Positions 1 to 7,527 of a DNA stretch of 35,671 nucleotides are shown one piece after another. The position numbers and the translations under genes are program-made. The stretch is taken from the NCBI GenBank assembly GCA_023667395.1, contig JAMPAC010000026.1:1-35671 (forward strand), in the 5' to 3' direction. Position 1 is the stretch's first letter, and each line of letters opens with the position of its first letter. The notes under the pieces are model-generated. The model had not been told where the DNA came from. It worked only from the letters and a program-made list of their open reading frames with translations, and searched no databases. This DNA is from Blautia sp. (GTDB taxonomy: Bacteria; Bacillota; Clostridia; Lachnospirales; Lachnospiraceae).

Positions 1-93
1 ACTGCGTTGCTCCGTCCGCACAGAACAGGGCAGCACGTCTCCGCCGTCCCCTTAGATGTGAACCTGCGAGCCACCGGATACCATCAGGACTGA
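1..93 (+). CDS. possible 3' end of an upstream gene (partial)
   Basis: The first frame is open from the window edge for 30 codons and ends in TGA at 91-93. Its codons have mostly G or C at the third position, like the real genes here. The tail ends in ATGYHQD and I do not recognise the family. It could be chance. The open frame is short and cut by the window edge. Confidence 0.2.
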   Translation, partial: TALLRPHRTGQHVSAVPLDVNLRATGYHQD

Positions 94-341
94 ACGGTTA
101 CATTTCCTCATAATTTTCCCCCATATTTCCTTGCCTAAAATCATTTTATGTGATACACTTTATCTGTCTGATACTTCATATGACATTTTGCCCGGTCCGG
201 GCAGGCGCCACCCGTGAGGCGCGTCATAACATTCCGGCATATCGCCATAAGTTTCAGCAAAAATTTGAAAAACGGAGGTGGATGCCTTTGAGGCAGTTTT
301 ATGGGACATAAAAAATGTTATGGTAAAAATGTAATAAATGA
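94..341. other. intergenic region upstream of recA, no gene seen
   Basis: I see no convincing coding frame or RNA gene here. The only structure noted is a short perfect palindrome at 190-202 (GCCCGG, one base, CCGGGC), without a T-run. The final part becomes A/T-rich as it enters the recA promoter. Confidence 0.4.
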
Positions 342-370
342 TTGACAAAACCGAACAAATGTTTTATCCT
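342..370 (+). promoter_or_regulatory. recA promoter (sigma-A type)
   Basis: TTGACA at 342-347 and TATCCT at 365-370 are separated by 17 bases. A LexA box fills the spacer, so repressor binding would occlude RNA polymerase directly. Confidence 0.8.
352..365. promoter_or_regulatory. LexA (SOS) box 1
   Basis: CGAACAAATGTTTT matches the Gram-positive LexA box pattern CGAAC-4-GTTYG in 12 or more positions. It lies between the -35 and -10 elements of the recA promoter. The family pattern is known from Bacillus; binding here is inferred. Confidence 0.75.
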
Positions 371-380
371 ATAAAAAGAC

Positions 381-394
381 AGAACATTTGTTCC
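381..394. promoter_or_regulatory. LexA (SOS) box 2
   Basis: GAACATTTGTTC at 382-393 has the two inverted half-sites GAAC and GTTC around four bases. It lies just after the expected transcription start and before the recA ribosome site (AAAAGGAG, 397-404). With box 1 it makes a double operator, centre to centre about 29 bases apart. Confidence 0.75.
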
Positions 395-412
395 TGAAAA
401 GGAGAAATTAAT

Positions 413-1525
413 ATGGAAAAAGATGAAAAACTGAAAGCATTGGACGCGGCCATCAGCCAGATTGAGAAACAGTACGGCAAGGGAGCGGTCATGAAGCTGG
501 GGGATCCCGCTAACCAGATGAATGTGGAGACCATTCCCACCGGTTCCCTGAGCCTGGATATCGCGCTGGGATTGGGAGGGATTCCCAAGGGAAGGATCGT
601 TGAAATATATGGGCCGGAATCCAGCGGTAAGACCACAGTGACCCTGCACATGATCGCAGAGGTACAGAAATGCGGCGGTATCGCGGGATTTATTGACGCG
701 GAGCATGCCCTTGACCCCGTGTATGCGAAAAATATCGGTGTGGATATTGATAACCTTTATATCTCCCAGCCGGATAACGGCGAGCAGGCGCTGGAGATCA
801 CCGAGACCATGGTACGTTCCGGCGCGATCGATATTGTGGTGGTGGACTCCGTTGCAGCGCTGGTTCCCAAGGCGGAGATCGACGGCGACATGGGGGATGC
901 CCATGTAGGACTCCAGGCGCGCCTGATGTCCCAGGCGCTGCGCAAGCTGACTGCCGTGATCAGCAAATCCAACTGTACGGTGGTGTTCATTAACCAGCTG
1001 CGTGAGAAAGTGGGCATTATGTTCGGCAATCCGGAGACCACTACCGGCGGCCGCGCATTGAAATTTTATTCCTCCGTGCGGATGGATGTGCGTCGTATCG
1101 AGTCTTTGAAACAGGGCGGCGAAGTGATCGGCAACCGCACCCGTGTGAAAGTGGTAAAGAACAAGATAGCGCCGCCTTTTAAAGAGGCGGAGTTCGATAT
1201 CATGTTTGGCGAGGGTATCTCCAAAGAAGGGGATATTCTGGATCTTGCCGCCCAGATAGATGTGATCGTCAAGTCCGGCGCATGGTACGCTTACGAGGGA
1301 AATAAGATCGGACAGGGACGTGAGAACGCGAAACAGTTCCTGAGGGACAATCCTGAAGTATGCGAGGCTGTCAGCCGGAAGGTGCGCGCCCATTACGGAT
1401 TCGGGGAGAAAGGAAAGGCAGAGGACGATACCCAGAAACAGGATGCTGCAAAGGCCCCGGCTAAGGAAAGCAGGGAGAAGAAAGCTTCGGCTAAGACGGC
1501 AGCGGAACCTGTGGCGGAAACCTAG
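413..1525 (+). CDS. recA: RecA recombinase
   Basis: Protein of 370 residues that forms ATP-dependent filaments on single-stranded DNA, drives strand exchange and triggers LexA self-cleavage. Visible features: Walker A GPESSGKT at residues 67-74, Walker B strand ending at D145 (VVVD), and the DNA-binding loop 2 region [12 protein letters not shown] near 205-214. The C-terminal tail, from about 330, is rich in Lys, Ala and Glu; such tails modulate RecA activity. The length is slightly above the usual 340-355 because of this tail. The start at 413 is set by the ribosome site AAAAGGAG nine bases upstream. recX follows within 80 bases, so the two are probably co-transcribed from the LexA-controlled promoter. 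Confidence 0.98.
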   Translation: MEKDEKLKALDAAISQIEKQYGKGAVMKLGDPANQMNVETIPTGSLSLDIALGLGGIPKGRIVEIYGPESSGKTTVTLHMIAEVQKCGGIAGFIDAEHALDPVYAKNIGVDIDNLYISQPDNGEQALEITETMVRSGAIDIVVVDSVAALVPKAEIDGDMGDAHVGLQARLMSQALRKLTAVISKSNCTVVFINQLREKVGIMFGNPETTTGGRALKFYSSVRMDVRRIESLKQGGEVIGNRTRVKVVKNKIAPPFKEAEFDIMFGEGISKEGDILDLAAQIDVIVKSGAWYAYEGNKIGQGRENAKQFLRDNPEVCEAVSRKVRAHYGFGEKGKAEDDTQKQDAAKAPAKESREKKASAKTAAEPVAET

Positions 1526-1604
1526 ACGGGAGTATGGGATTCGCACTCCTGGGGATTGGCGCCGTCAGAGGGCACAATGCGGATTAGGCAGCATGGAGGT
1601 TGGA

Positions 1605-2213
1605 GTGAAAGTAACAGGATTAGAAGAAATATCAAAATCACGCAGTAAAGTATTTATTGAACAGGAGTTCGCCTTTGTGTTGTACAAAGGCGAACTGCGT
1701 TCCTGTCACATATGCGAGGGAGAAGAACTTGCGCAGACTGACTATGATGAGATCATGAACGTGATCCTGCCCAGGCGGGCGAAGCTTCGTGCCATGAATC
1801 TGTTAAAAAGCCGTGAGTATACCACGAAACAATTGCGTGACAAACTGAAAGAAGGACTTTATCCTGCTGATGTTATTGAGCAGGCGCTGGACTATGTGGC
1901 CGGCTATCATTACACGGATGACCTGCGGTATGCGGAGACCTATATTTCCGACCATGAGGCGACCAGAAGCAGACGCCGGATAGAGCAGGATCTTACGAAA
2001 AAAGGGATTGACAGGGCTACGTTGGAGAAAGCATGGCAGCAGTGGGAGCAGAAAGGCAGCCTTCAGGACGAAAAGGCAATGATGCAATGCCTTTTGGATA
2101 AAAGGCATTATGACCCTGAGACGGCGGATCTGAAGGAGCAGCGGAAAAATTATGGATTTCTGGTGCGAAAAGGTTTTTCGCCTGAGGCTGTCTGCAGGGC
2201 ATTGGGACTGTAA
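1605..2213 (+). CDS. recX: RecX regulatory protein
   Basis: RecX-type protein of 202 residues, made of repeated three-helix modules, which caps or destabilises RecA filaments. Family hallmarks are the stretch AMNLLKSREYTTKQLRDKL and, further on, YHYTDDLRYAETYI, followed by an Arg-rich helix (RSRRRIEQDLTKKGI). The frame stays open back into recA (1443), but that extension is Arg-rich and overlaps recA. I chose GTG at 1605, which has GGAGG at 1596-1600 five bases before it; ATG at 1593 is the alternative and lacks a good site. Position directly after recA supports the call and suggests joint SOS induction. Confidence 0.9.
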   Translation: MKVTGLEEISKSRSKVFIEQEFAFVLYKGELRSCHICEGEELAQTDYDEIMNVILPRRAKLRAMNLLKSREYTTKQLRDKLKEGLYPADVIEQALDYVAGYHYTDDLRYAETYISDHEATRSRRRIEQDLTKKGIDRATLEKAWQQWEQKGSLQDEKAMMQCLLDKRHYDPETADLKEQRKNYGFLVRKGFSPEAVCRALGL

Positions 2214-2359
2214 AACCGTCCGCCCCGGCTCTATTATGGGACAATTTCGGCTTTATATGGATGCGAACCCGGGAAATCAGAGATTCCTTTAAATTTCGAG
2301 CGGGAATAGATGCTATAATGATGCGCTATAATATTGTTGCGGCCACAAAAACAATTCGC

Positions 2360-2388
2360 TTGACAATATACAAAATAAAGTTTAAAAT
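2360..2388 (+). promoter_or_regulatory. rny promoter
   Basis: TTGACA at 2360-2365 and TAAAAT at 2383-2388 have a 17-base spacer. The rest of the recX-rny gap (2214-2519) holds two further TATAAT-like hexamers near 2314 and 2327 without clear -35 partners. It also holds a leader hairpin at 2459-2478 (CAGCCG, 8-base loop, CGGCTG) with an outer GTACA/TGTAC pairing just before the ribosome site. Confidence 0.7.
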
Positions 2389-2519
2389 TTAAGTGTTGTG
2401 ATTGCTTGTTAGAATGTTTTCAGTCTCTTTCGGGGGACAGGTACATACATTCTATGAACAGCCGTTTGGCAGCGGCTGAAGTGTACAATGAAAATTAAAT
2501 AAGGAGGTGCTCCTGTAAG

Positions 2520-4067
2520 ATGCTTAGCCATGTAATTGTTGCATTGGTCAGCATCCTTGTGACGGCTGTTGTTACCTCGCTTGCTGTGTCTGCTTATCAG
2601 AAAAAGGCAGCTGCATCCACAGTGGGGAACGCACAGGAGAAAGCAAGGGAGATTATTGATGAAGCTCTGAAGACTGCGGAGACTAAAAAGCGTGAATCGC
2701 TGCTTGAGGTCAAGGAAGAGTCCATTCGTACCAAGAATGAACTGGACAAGGAGATCAAGGAACGCAGGGCGGAGGCTCAGCGTTATGAGCGCAGGGTCCA
2801 GCAGAAAGAAGAGAACATCGATAAGAAGGCCGAGGCAATTGAGAAACGGGAAGCCAGTCTGGCGTCCCGGGAAGAATCCCTCAATAAAATGAAGGATGAA
2901 GTTTCCAAATTGAACGAGCAAAGAGTACAGGAACTGGAACGTATTTCCGGATTGACCTCTGAACAGGCAAAAGACTACTTATTGAAAATTGTTGAAGACG
3001 AAGTAAAGCATGAAACGGCTGTGATGATCAAGGAAATGGAGAGTCGCGCCAAAGAAGAAGCAGACAAAAAAGCGAAAGAGTATGTAGTGTCGGCCATCCA
3101 GAGATGTGCCGCCGATCATGTATCGGAGACTACTATCTCCGTCGTGCAGCTTCCGAATGATGAGATGAAAGGCAGGATCATTGGCAGGGAGGGTCGTAAT
3201 ATCCGCACTCTGGAGACTATGACCGGTGTTGACCTGATCATTGATGATACGCCCGAGGCAGTTATTCTGTCAGGTTTTGATCCCATCCGCCGTGAAGTTG
3301 CGAGGATTGCTCTTGAAAAGTTGATCGTTGATGGACGTATCCATCCTGCCAGGATTGAAGAAATGGTAGAAAAGGCTCAGAAAGAAGTGGAAATCATGAT
3401 CAAGGAGGAGGGCGAAGCGGCCACGCTGGAAGTTGGTGTGCACGGCATTCATCCTGAACTGATAAAGCTTCTGGGCAAAATGAAATTTCGGACAAGCTAC
3501 GGTCAGAATGCGTTGAAGCATTCCATAGAAGTAGCGCAATTGTCAGGCTTGTTGGCGGCTGAGATGGGATTGGATGTGAGACTTGCGAAGCGTGCCGGTC
3601 TGCTCCATGATATCGGAAAATCCGTGGATCATGAGATGGAAGGATCCCATATTCAGCTGGGAGTTGAACTCTGTAAGAAATATAAGGAGAACGCTACGGT
3701 TATCAACGCTGTGGAGTCTCATCACGGTGATGTGGAAGCCACATCACTGGTCGCATGTATTGTTCAGGCCGCGGATACAATTTCTGCTGCAAGGCCGGGT
3801 GCCAGAAGGGAGACTCTGGAAACTTATACCAGCAGATTAAAACAGTTAGAGGAAATAACAAACAATTTCAAAGGTGTAGACAAATCTTTTGCTATTCAGG
3901 CAGGTCGTGAGGTTCGTGTAATGGTAGTGCCGGAGCAGATCTCGGATACCGATATGGTTCTGTTGGCTCGTGATATTTCCAAGCAGATTGAGGCAGAATT
4001 GGAATATCCGGGACAGATCAAGGTAAATGTGATCCGTGAAAGCCGTGTGATCGATTACGCAAAGTAA
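2520..4067 (+). CDS. rny: Ribonuclease Y
   Basis: Endoribonuclease of 515 residues that starts mRNA decay at the inner face of the membrane. Domains in order: an N-terminal membrane anchor (about residues 4-24), a long charged coiled coil (about 30-200), a KH RNA-binding domain with [15 protein letters not shown] near 217-231, and an HD metal-dependent domain with HDIGK at 363-367. Length and order match the RNase Y family. The ATG at 2520 has AAGGAGGTG at 2501-2509. The gene has its own promoter and a terminator right after it, so it appears monocistronic. Confidence 0.97.
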   Translation: MLSHVIVALVSILVTAVVTSLAVSAYQKKAAASTVGNAQEKAREIIDEALKTAETKKRESLLEVKEESIRTKNELDKEIKERRAEAQRYERRVQQKEENIDKKAEAIEKREASLASREESLNKMKDEVSKLNEQRVQELERISGLTSEQAKDYLLKIVEDEVKHETAVMIKEMESRAKEEADKKAKEYVVSAIQRCAADHVSETTISVVQLPNDEMKGRIIGREGRNIRTLETMTGVDLIIDDTPEAVILSGFDPIRREVARIALEKLIVDGRIHPARIEEMVEKAQKEVEIMIKEEGEAATLEVGVHGIHPELIKLLGKMKFRTSYGQNALKHSIEVAQLSGLLAAEMGLDVRLAKRAGLLHDIGKSVDHEMEGSHIQLGVELCKKYKENATVINAVESHHGDVEATSLVACIVQAADTISAARPGARRETLETYTSRLKQLEEITNNFKGVDKSFAIQAGREVRVMVVPEQISDTDMVLLARDISKQIEAELEYPGQIKVNVIRESRVIDYAK

Positions 4068-4102
4068 CCATATTATTTTTGCTTGAAAATTTCATATGGA
4101 GG

Positions 4103-4137
4103 AAAACCGCTGTGCAAATGTACGGCGGTTTTTTATT
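4103..4137 (+). terminator. Rho-independent terminator after rny
   Basis: AAAACCGC at 4103-4110 pairs with GCGGTTTT at 4125-4132, with a 14-base loop and a following T-run. It lies 36 bases after the rny stop, and it rules out the longest possible start (4096) of the next gene. Confidence 0.85.
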
Positions 4138-4142
4138 CCCCC

Positions 4143-4171
4143 TTGTTTCTTTCGGGAAGATATAGTATCAT
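4143..4171 (+). promoter_or_regulatory. possible promoter for the Nudix gene
   Basis: TTGTTT at 4143-4148 and TATCAT at 4166-4171 are 17 bases apart, after the rny terminator and about 40 bases before the Nudix start. The hexamers are imperfect. Confidence 0.4.
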
Positions 4172-4212
4172 ATTGCTGGTTTCGGCAGGATGAGAAAGGA
4201 GAGGTTACTGTT

Positions 4213-4746
4213 ATGGAAGAATTTAAACGATTGAAGAGGGAATTAGTGGCAAAGGGCGCTATTTTGGATTATTACCAGGATACCATGCTGATCCCTAACG
4301 GAAATACGGCGAAGTGGGATCTGATAGACCACAAGGGAGCGGCGGCTGTCGTGGCGGTGCGGGAAGACGGAAAGCTGCTGATGGTGCGTCAGTACCGTAA
4401 CGCCCTGGAAAGGGAGACGCTGGAGATCCCTGCAGGCGGTCTGAACGGCAGGGAGGAGCCCACCATGGACGCCGCAAGGCGTGAACTGGAGGAGGAGACC
4501 GGATATACCTGCGGCAGCATGGAACTGCTCAATTCCATTTATACCACGGTGGCGTTCTGCAATGAGAAGATCGATATTTACCTGGCAAGGGAACTGGAGC
4601 GGGGAGAGCAGCATCTGGATGAGGATGAGTTCATCAATGTGGAGGCATATACCCTGGGGGAGTTAAAGCAGCTGATCTTCGATTGTAAGATACAGGATTC
4701 TAAGACCATCTGCGGAATCCTTACCTATGCTGCAAAGTATGCATAG
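4213..4746 (+). CDS. nudF: Nudix hydrolase, ADP-ribose pyrophosphatase type
   Basis: Protein of 177 residues. A complete Nudix box (G-x5-E-x7-REL-x-EE-x-GY) runs from G76 to Y98, with the catalytic Glu cluster ELEEE at 91-95. The preceding RQYR and LEIPAGG segments are typical of ADP-ribose pyrophosphatases, which split ADP-ribose into AMP and ribose 5-phosphate. I chose ATG at 4213, preceded by AGGAGAGG; an in-frame ATG at 4096 would start before the rny terminator. A SpoIIM-like gene follows, an association also found in Bacillus, where the Nudix gene nudF lies near spoIIM. The substrate is inferred from the family. Confidence 0.88.
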   Translation: MEEFKRLKRELVAKGAILDYYQDTMLIPNGNTAKWDLIDHKGAAAVVAVREDGKLLMVRQYRNALERETLEIPAGGLNGREEPTMDAARRELEEETGYTCGSMELLNSIYTTVAFCNEKIDIYLARELERGEQHLDEDEFINVEAYTLGELKQLIFDCKIQDSKTICGILTYAAKYA

Positions 4747-4816
4747 GCAGTTCCCCGTCCGCATAAGATTAGTTTGAAAGCGCCTGTAAGACAGGCAGGA
4801 GAGTGCGGGCACGGGT

Positions 4817-5413
4817 ATGCGTTTGGCGGGAAAGAGATTTGGGTTTCGCAGGGTTCCGGTATTGCAGATCTTTATAGCGGGTTTTCTGGCGGGAATCCTG
4901 ATCGTGAATATGGGAGAGAGCATTTTACTGGACAAAACGGGTCTGTTTGATGAGGAAGTACTTTACCACATGAAATATATGACCGTTGACTGTAATGCTC
5001 TCTTTTGTTATGCCCTGCGAAAGAGGCTGCTGACCGTCCTGATCCTGGCGGTTCTGTCCACCACTTACCTGGGACTGACGGTCTGTGTGGGTACGGCACT
5101 GTGGTATGGAGCGGCGGCGGGCGGCCTGCTGGCGGTGATGGTGCTGCGCTATGGCATGAAAGGGATCCTGCTGGCGGCGGCAAGCCTGTTTCCCCATTAT
5201 CTGATCTTTTTCCCTGCCATATTCACGCTGCTGGCATGGGGGGAGAGCGTATATGGAAGTATTTATCACCGGATCGGCATGGAGCCGGAGAAGAATCTCC
5301 TGATCAAAAAAACGGGGCAGCTTGCGGCGGTCGTCGGGATGACCGTGGCAGGCTGCGCCCTGGAGGGATATGTAAATCCCGGAGTGTTCCTGAGTTTATT
5401 GAAGATCTTCTGA
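4817..5413 (+). CDS. spoIIM: SpoIIM-like stage II sporulation membrane protein
   Basis: Polytopic membrane protein of 198 residues with four to six hydrophobic segments. The SpoIIM family acts with SpoIID and SpoIIP in peptidoglycan remodelling during engulfment. Supporting features are the length, the small-residue-rich segments, the cytoplasmic loop with KNLLIKKTGQ, and a final helix with CALEGYVNPGVFL, similar to the conserved end of SpoIIM. The neighbouring Nudix gene supports the call. Ribosome-site spacing is poor (AGGAGAG at about 4797-4803, roughly 14 bases before ATG). The gene ends facing aroF across a hairpin array. Confidence 0.75.
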   Translation: MRLAGKRFGFRRVPVLQIFIAGFLAGILIVNMGESILLDKTGLFDEEVLYHMKYMTVDCNALFCYALRKRLLTVLILAVLSTTYLGLTVCVGTALWYGAAAGGLLAVMVLRYGMKGILLAAASLFPHYLIFFPAIFTLLAWGESVYGSIYHRIGMEPEKNLLIKKTGQLAAVVGMTVAGCALEGYVNPGVFLSLLKIF

Positions 5414-5731
5414 ATCCGCTACATCCGTAGCGTTCTTCGGGGTGAAATTTTTTTCACCCTAACCTCCATGCCGCCTCTGGCGGCACAAATCTTTCATGAG
5501 AAGAATGCCCGAATTCTGGGCATTCTTTGGTGTGAGACTTAGAGTTTCTTCGCGAAACAGCCCTTGCTGTGAGCGGTTAGAAACTCTTCTTACACTAACC
5601 CACATGATTTCGCCCTGCGGAATCACAAATCCGGATGAAGAATGCCCGGTTTTTGGGCATTCTTTGGTGTGAAGCTTAGAAGTTCTTTGCGAAACAGCCT
5701 CTGCTGTGAGCATTAGAACTTCTCTTCACAC
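5414..5731 (-). repeat. tandem array of A-B-C hairpin modules, 3' of aroF
   Basis: Read on the aroF strand, the aroF stop codon is followed at once by repeated units of about 137 bases. Each unit has three parts. Module A is a long hairpin, at 5667-5731 and 5530-5595, with outer stem GTGTGA.., an inner 8-bp stem and a CAGC/GCTG tip. Module B is a perfect 9-bp stem with a 7-base loop: AGAATGCCC/GGGCATTCT at 5639-5663 and 5502-5526. Module C is a hairpin with a 3-base loop: TGATTTCGC/GCGGAATCA near 5604-5624 and TGCCGCC/GGCGGCA near 5470-5486. A third, shortened A (GGGTGAAA/TTTCACCC, 5440-5459) and B (CGCTAC/GTAGCG, 5417-5432) end the array at the spoIIM stop. No plausible gene lies here. Confidence 0.8.
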
Positions 5732-6759
5732 TATTCATACTCCGCGATATCGTAAATCAGTTTCTCGGAAGCCTCCCAGCCCAGGCAGGGGTCGGTAATG
5801 GATTTGCCGTAAACGCCGTCGCCGATCTTCTGGCATCCCTCCTCGATGTAGCTTTCGATCATGACGCCCTTTACCAGATGATAGATATCAGGGCTTAGTT
5901 TACGGCTGTGCATGACCTCTTTCACAATGCGGATCTGCTGCTCAAACTGCTTGCCGGAGTTGGAGTGGTTCGCGTCGATGACGCAGCCAGGGTGCTTCAG
6001 ATCCATTTTCCCATACATTTCCAACAGAAGGTTCAGATCCTCATAATGGTAGTTGGGAATATTGTTTCCGTGCTTGTTTACCGCGCCCCGCAGGATGGTG
6101 TGGGTCAGGTCGTTGCCGGAAGTCTTTACCTCCCAGCCCCGGTAAATGAAAGAGTGGGGGTGCTGCGCCGCATAGACGGAGTTCAGCATGACGGACAGGT
6201 CTCCGCTGGTGGGGTTCTTCATGCCCGAAGCCACGTCAAACCCGCTGACGGTGATACGGTGCTGCTGGTCTTCCACGGAACGCGCGCCGATGGCCACATA
6301 GGAGAGGATATCGGATACATAGCCCCAGTTGTCGGGATAAAGCATCTCGTCCGCCGCGGTCAGCCCTGTTTCGGAGATGGCGCGGATGTGCATTTTTCTC
6401 ATGGCCATCAGTCCTGCGAGAAAGTCGGGTTTTTTCTCAGGATCGGGCTGGTGGACGATACCCTTGTAGCCCTCGCCGGTAGTGCGTGGTTTATTGGTGT
6501 AGATCCTGGGTATCAGGATCAGTTTGTCTTTCACCTTATCGTTTACCTTTGCCAGGCGGGTGATATAGTCGCAGACGGAATCCTCGTTGTCCGCAGAGCA
6601 GGGTCCGATGATGACCAGGAATTTCCGGCTCTTTCCGGTCAGAACCTCACGGATCTCTGCATCTCTCTGCTCCTTGATCCCGGCAAGGGATGCAGGCAGG
6701 GGCAGCTGCTGTCTGATTTCCTCAGGTGAGGGCAGCCTTTGTATAAATTCAAAACTCAT
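5731..6759 (-). CDS. aroF: 3-deoxy-7-phosphoheptulonate (DAHP) synthase, class I
   Basis: Protein of 342 residues that condenses phosphoenolpyruvate with erythrose 4-phosphate, the first step of aromatic amino acid synthesis. Motifs: IIGPCSADNED (50-60), RIYTNKPRTTG (85-95), a central Lys-containing sheet region and DANHSNSGKQ toward the C-terminus. The length fits the AroFGH type, which has no separate ACT or chorismate mutase domain. ATG at 6757-6759 is preceded on its strand by AGAAAGGA. No other aromatic gene is adjacent. The stop codon touches the first module of the hairpin array. Confidence 0.93.
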   Translation of the reverse strand: MSFEFIQRLPSPEEIRQQLPLPASLAGIKEQRDAEIREVLTGKSRKFLVIIGPCSADNEDSVCDYITRLAKVNDKVKDKLILIPRIYTNKPRTTGEGYKGIVHQPDPEKKPDFLAGLMAMRKMHIRAISETGLTAADEMLYPDNWGYVSDILSYVAIGARSVEDQQHRITVSGFDVASGMKNPTSGDLSVMLNSVYAAQHPHSFIYRGWEVKTSGNDLTHTILRGAVNKHGNNIPNYHYEDLNLLLEMYGKMDLKHPGCVIDANHSNSGKQFEQQIRIVKEVMHSRKLSPDIYHLVKGVMIESYIEEGCQKIGDGVYGKSITDPCLGWEASEKLIYDIAEYE

Positions 6760-6905
6760 GATATGTCCAGTCCTTTCTGATTATGGGTAAATTATTGTTC
6801 ACACTCGCGTCATTTGCCGAACGGTGCTTTCGCACCTGTTGTTCAGGAAAATCTCAATGCAGTCGAACTGTGCTCAATTGCGTCAGCCTGACGTATGAAT
6901 CGCAA
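6760..6905 (-). other. aroF leader with hairpins
   Basis: About 145 bases lie between the inferred transcription start and aroF. On the minus strand I see CGTCA-3-TGACG near 6882-6894 and a hairpin GGTGC-GAAA-GCACC near 6823-6836, flanked by GAAC/GTTC. There is no T-run after either stem and no T-box or aromatic leader peptide that I recognise, so the regulatory role is open. Confidence 0.35.
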
Positions 6906-6910
6906 CACAT

Positions 6911-6939
6911 ATTATAGTACAAGCCTTGAAAAGGTGCAA
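6911..6939 (-). promoter_or_regulatory. aroF promoter
   Basis: On the minus strand TTGCAC (6934-6939) and TATAAT (6911-6916) are 17 bases apart. It is back to back with the plus-strand promoter at 6947. Confidence 0.7.
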
Positions 6940-6946
6940 GTTTTAC

Positions 6947-6975
6947 TTGACAGCGGACGTGGTAAAAGATATACT
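6947..6975 (+). promoter_or_regulatory. promoter of the Cys-rich small gene
   Basis: TTGACA at 6947-6952 and TATACT at 6970-6975 have a 17-base spacer, a near-consensus promoter. The expected start lies inside the Fur-like box. Confidence 0.8.
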
Positions 6976-6980
6976 ATAAA

Positions 6981-6995
6981 TGAGAATGGTTCTCA
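6981..6995. promoter_or_regulatory. Fur-like iron box
   Basis: TGAGAATGGTTCTCA is a 7-1-7 inverted repeat with one mismatch and resembles the TGAGAATnATTCTCA form of Fur sites. It begins 6 bases after the -10 hexamer, a position suited to repression. The Fur assignment is inferred from the sequence and from the iron link of the downstream gene. Confidence 0.65.
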
Positions 6996-7070
6996 AAATA
7001 TGGATTTTCACAGAAAATTCATATTTGAATACACTATTCACATCAGGATGAAAAGGAAGGAATGAATTAA

Positions 7071-7235
7071 ATGGCAGATGTTATTATAATTACCGCATTG
7101 GCGATCGTTGTATTTTTCATAGTGCGCAGCCAGCTTCGGAAATTGCGGAAAGGCCAGTGCAGCGGGGGTTGTGCGGGCTGCTGCGGAAGCTGTGCCGGCT
7201 GCTGCGAGGCGCCTGTAAAGAAGACAGAAACTTAA
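7071..7235 (+). CDS. FeoB-associated-type Cys-rich membrane protein
   Basis: Small protein of 54 residues: one N-terminal membrane helix (about 3-18), a basic stretch (RSQLRKLRKGQ), then a cluster of eight cysteines (CSGGCAGCCGSCAGCC), and a charged tail. This is the layout of the FeoB-associated Cys-rich membrane proteins, usually encoded just after feoB and linked to ferrous iron uptake. No feoA or feoB is in the window, so this copy is isolated. AGGAAGG at 7054-7060 lies ten bases before ATG. A Fur-like box overlaps its promoter start, consistent with an iron-starvation role, and a strong terminator follows directly. Confidence 0.8.
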   Translation: MADVIIITALAIVVFFIVRSQLRKLRKGQCSGGCAGCCGSCAGCCEAPVKKTET

Positions 7236-7270
7236 AAGGACATTTTTATATGTCCTTTTTTTATTTTTTT
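7234..7270 (+). terminator. Rho-independent terminator after the Cys-rich gene
   Basis: AAAAGGACAT (7234-7243) pairs with ATGTCCTTTT (7250-7259) around a 6-base loop, followed by a long T-rich run to about 7270. It overlaps the stop codon. Confidence 0.92.
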
Positions 7271-7272
7271 CT

Positions 7273-7300
7273 TTGCGAATATTGAGGAATATGTTATAAT
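7273..7300 (+). promoter_or_regulatory. promoter of the deacetylase gene
   Basis: TTGCGA at 7273-7278 and TATAAT at 7295-7300 are separated by 16 bases. Transcription from here would give a leader of about 220 bases that contains the hairpin element at 7317-7469. Confidence 0.6.
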
Positions 7301-7316
7301 GTTCGAAAAGGGCAGA

Positions 7317-7469
7317 GTCAAATGGACAAAGATACATCTGCCAAGCTTGCTTGAGCGGATGTGCTTTTGCCCATTTGACGAGCGAAGCGAACCCGAAAAA
7401 CAAAGTTTTTCGGGTCTCTGCCCGTACCAGGCAGGGAACCGAAACGGGTCTCTGCCCGTACCAAGCAGG
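7317..7469 (+). repeat. long-hairpin element in the deacetylase leader
   Basis: A long imperfect hairpin spans 7317-7379: GTCAAATGG pairs with CCATTTGAC, then CAAA/TTTG, ACATC/GATGT, GC/GC, and at the tip AAGC/GCTT with a single C facing GA. The linker GAGCGAAGCGAA leads to a perfect 10-bp hairpin (CCCGAAAAAC, AAA loop, GTTTTTCGGG, 7392-7414). Two direct copies of a 25-base segment starting CGGGTCTCTGCCCG follow at 7411-7435 and 7445-7469, with one mismatch. An open frame across this stretch has no family likeness and I do not call it a gene. Confidence 0.7.
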
Positions 7470-7527
7470 CGGCGGACAGCGGAAGCTTCCCTCCCTGCTC
7501 CATACCAAGCGGAGAATCAAATGAATC

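Noticed and set aside
160-348. Minus-strand open frame of 62 codons before recA
   Set aside because: No ribosome site, no recognisable motif, overlaps the recA promoter region.
299-1546. Long minus-strand open frame (415 codons) over recA
   Set aside because: It is the antisense of recA, His/Leu-rich with no family likeness, and recA is certain.
1443-1604. N-terminal extension of recX into recA
   Set aside because: Arg-rich, overlaps recA out of frame; a good ribosome site supports GTG 1605.
4096-4212. Extended start of the Nudix gene
   Set aside because: It would begin before the rny terminator hairpin; ATG 4213 has a good ribosome site.
5502-5663. CRISPR array
   Set aside because: The repeats are 137 bases apart, form nested hairpins and have no spacers of uniform length; no cas genes.
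5459-5713. Minus-strand open frame of 84 codons in the hairpin array
   Set aside because: It runs through the repeated hairpins and shows no protein-like features.
6760-6905. T-box or aromatic attenuator before aroF
   Set aside because: No T-box GGTGG-ACCGCG core, no terminator T-run and no leader peptide rich in aromatic residues.
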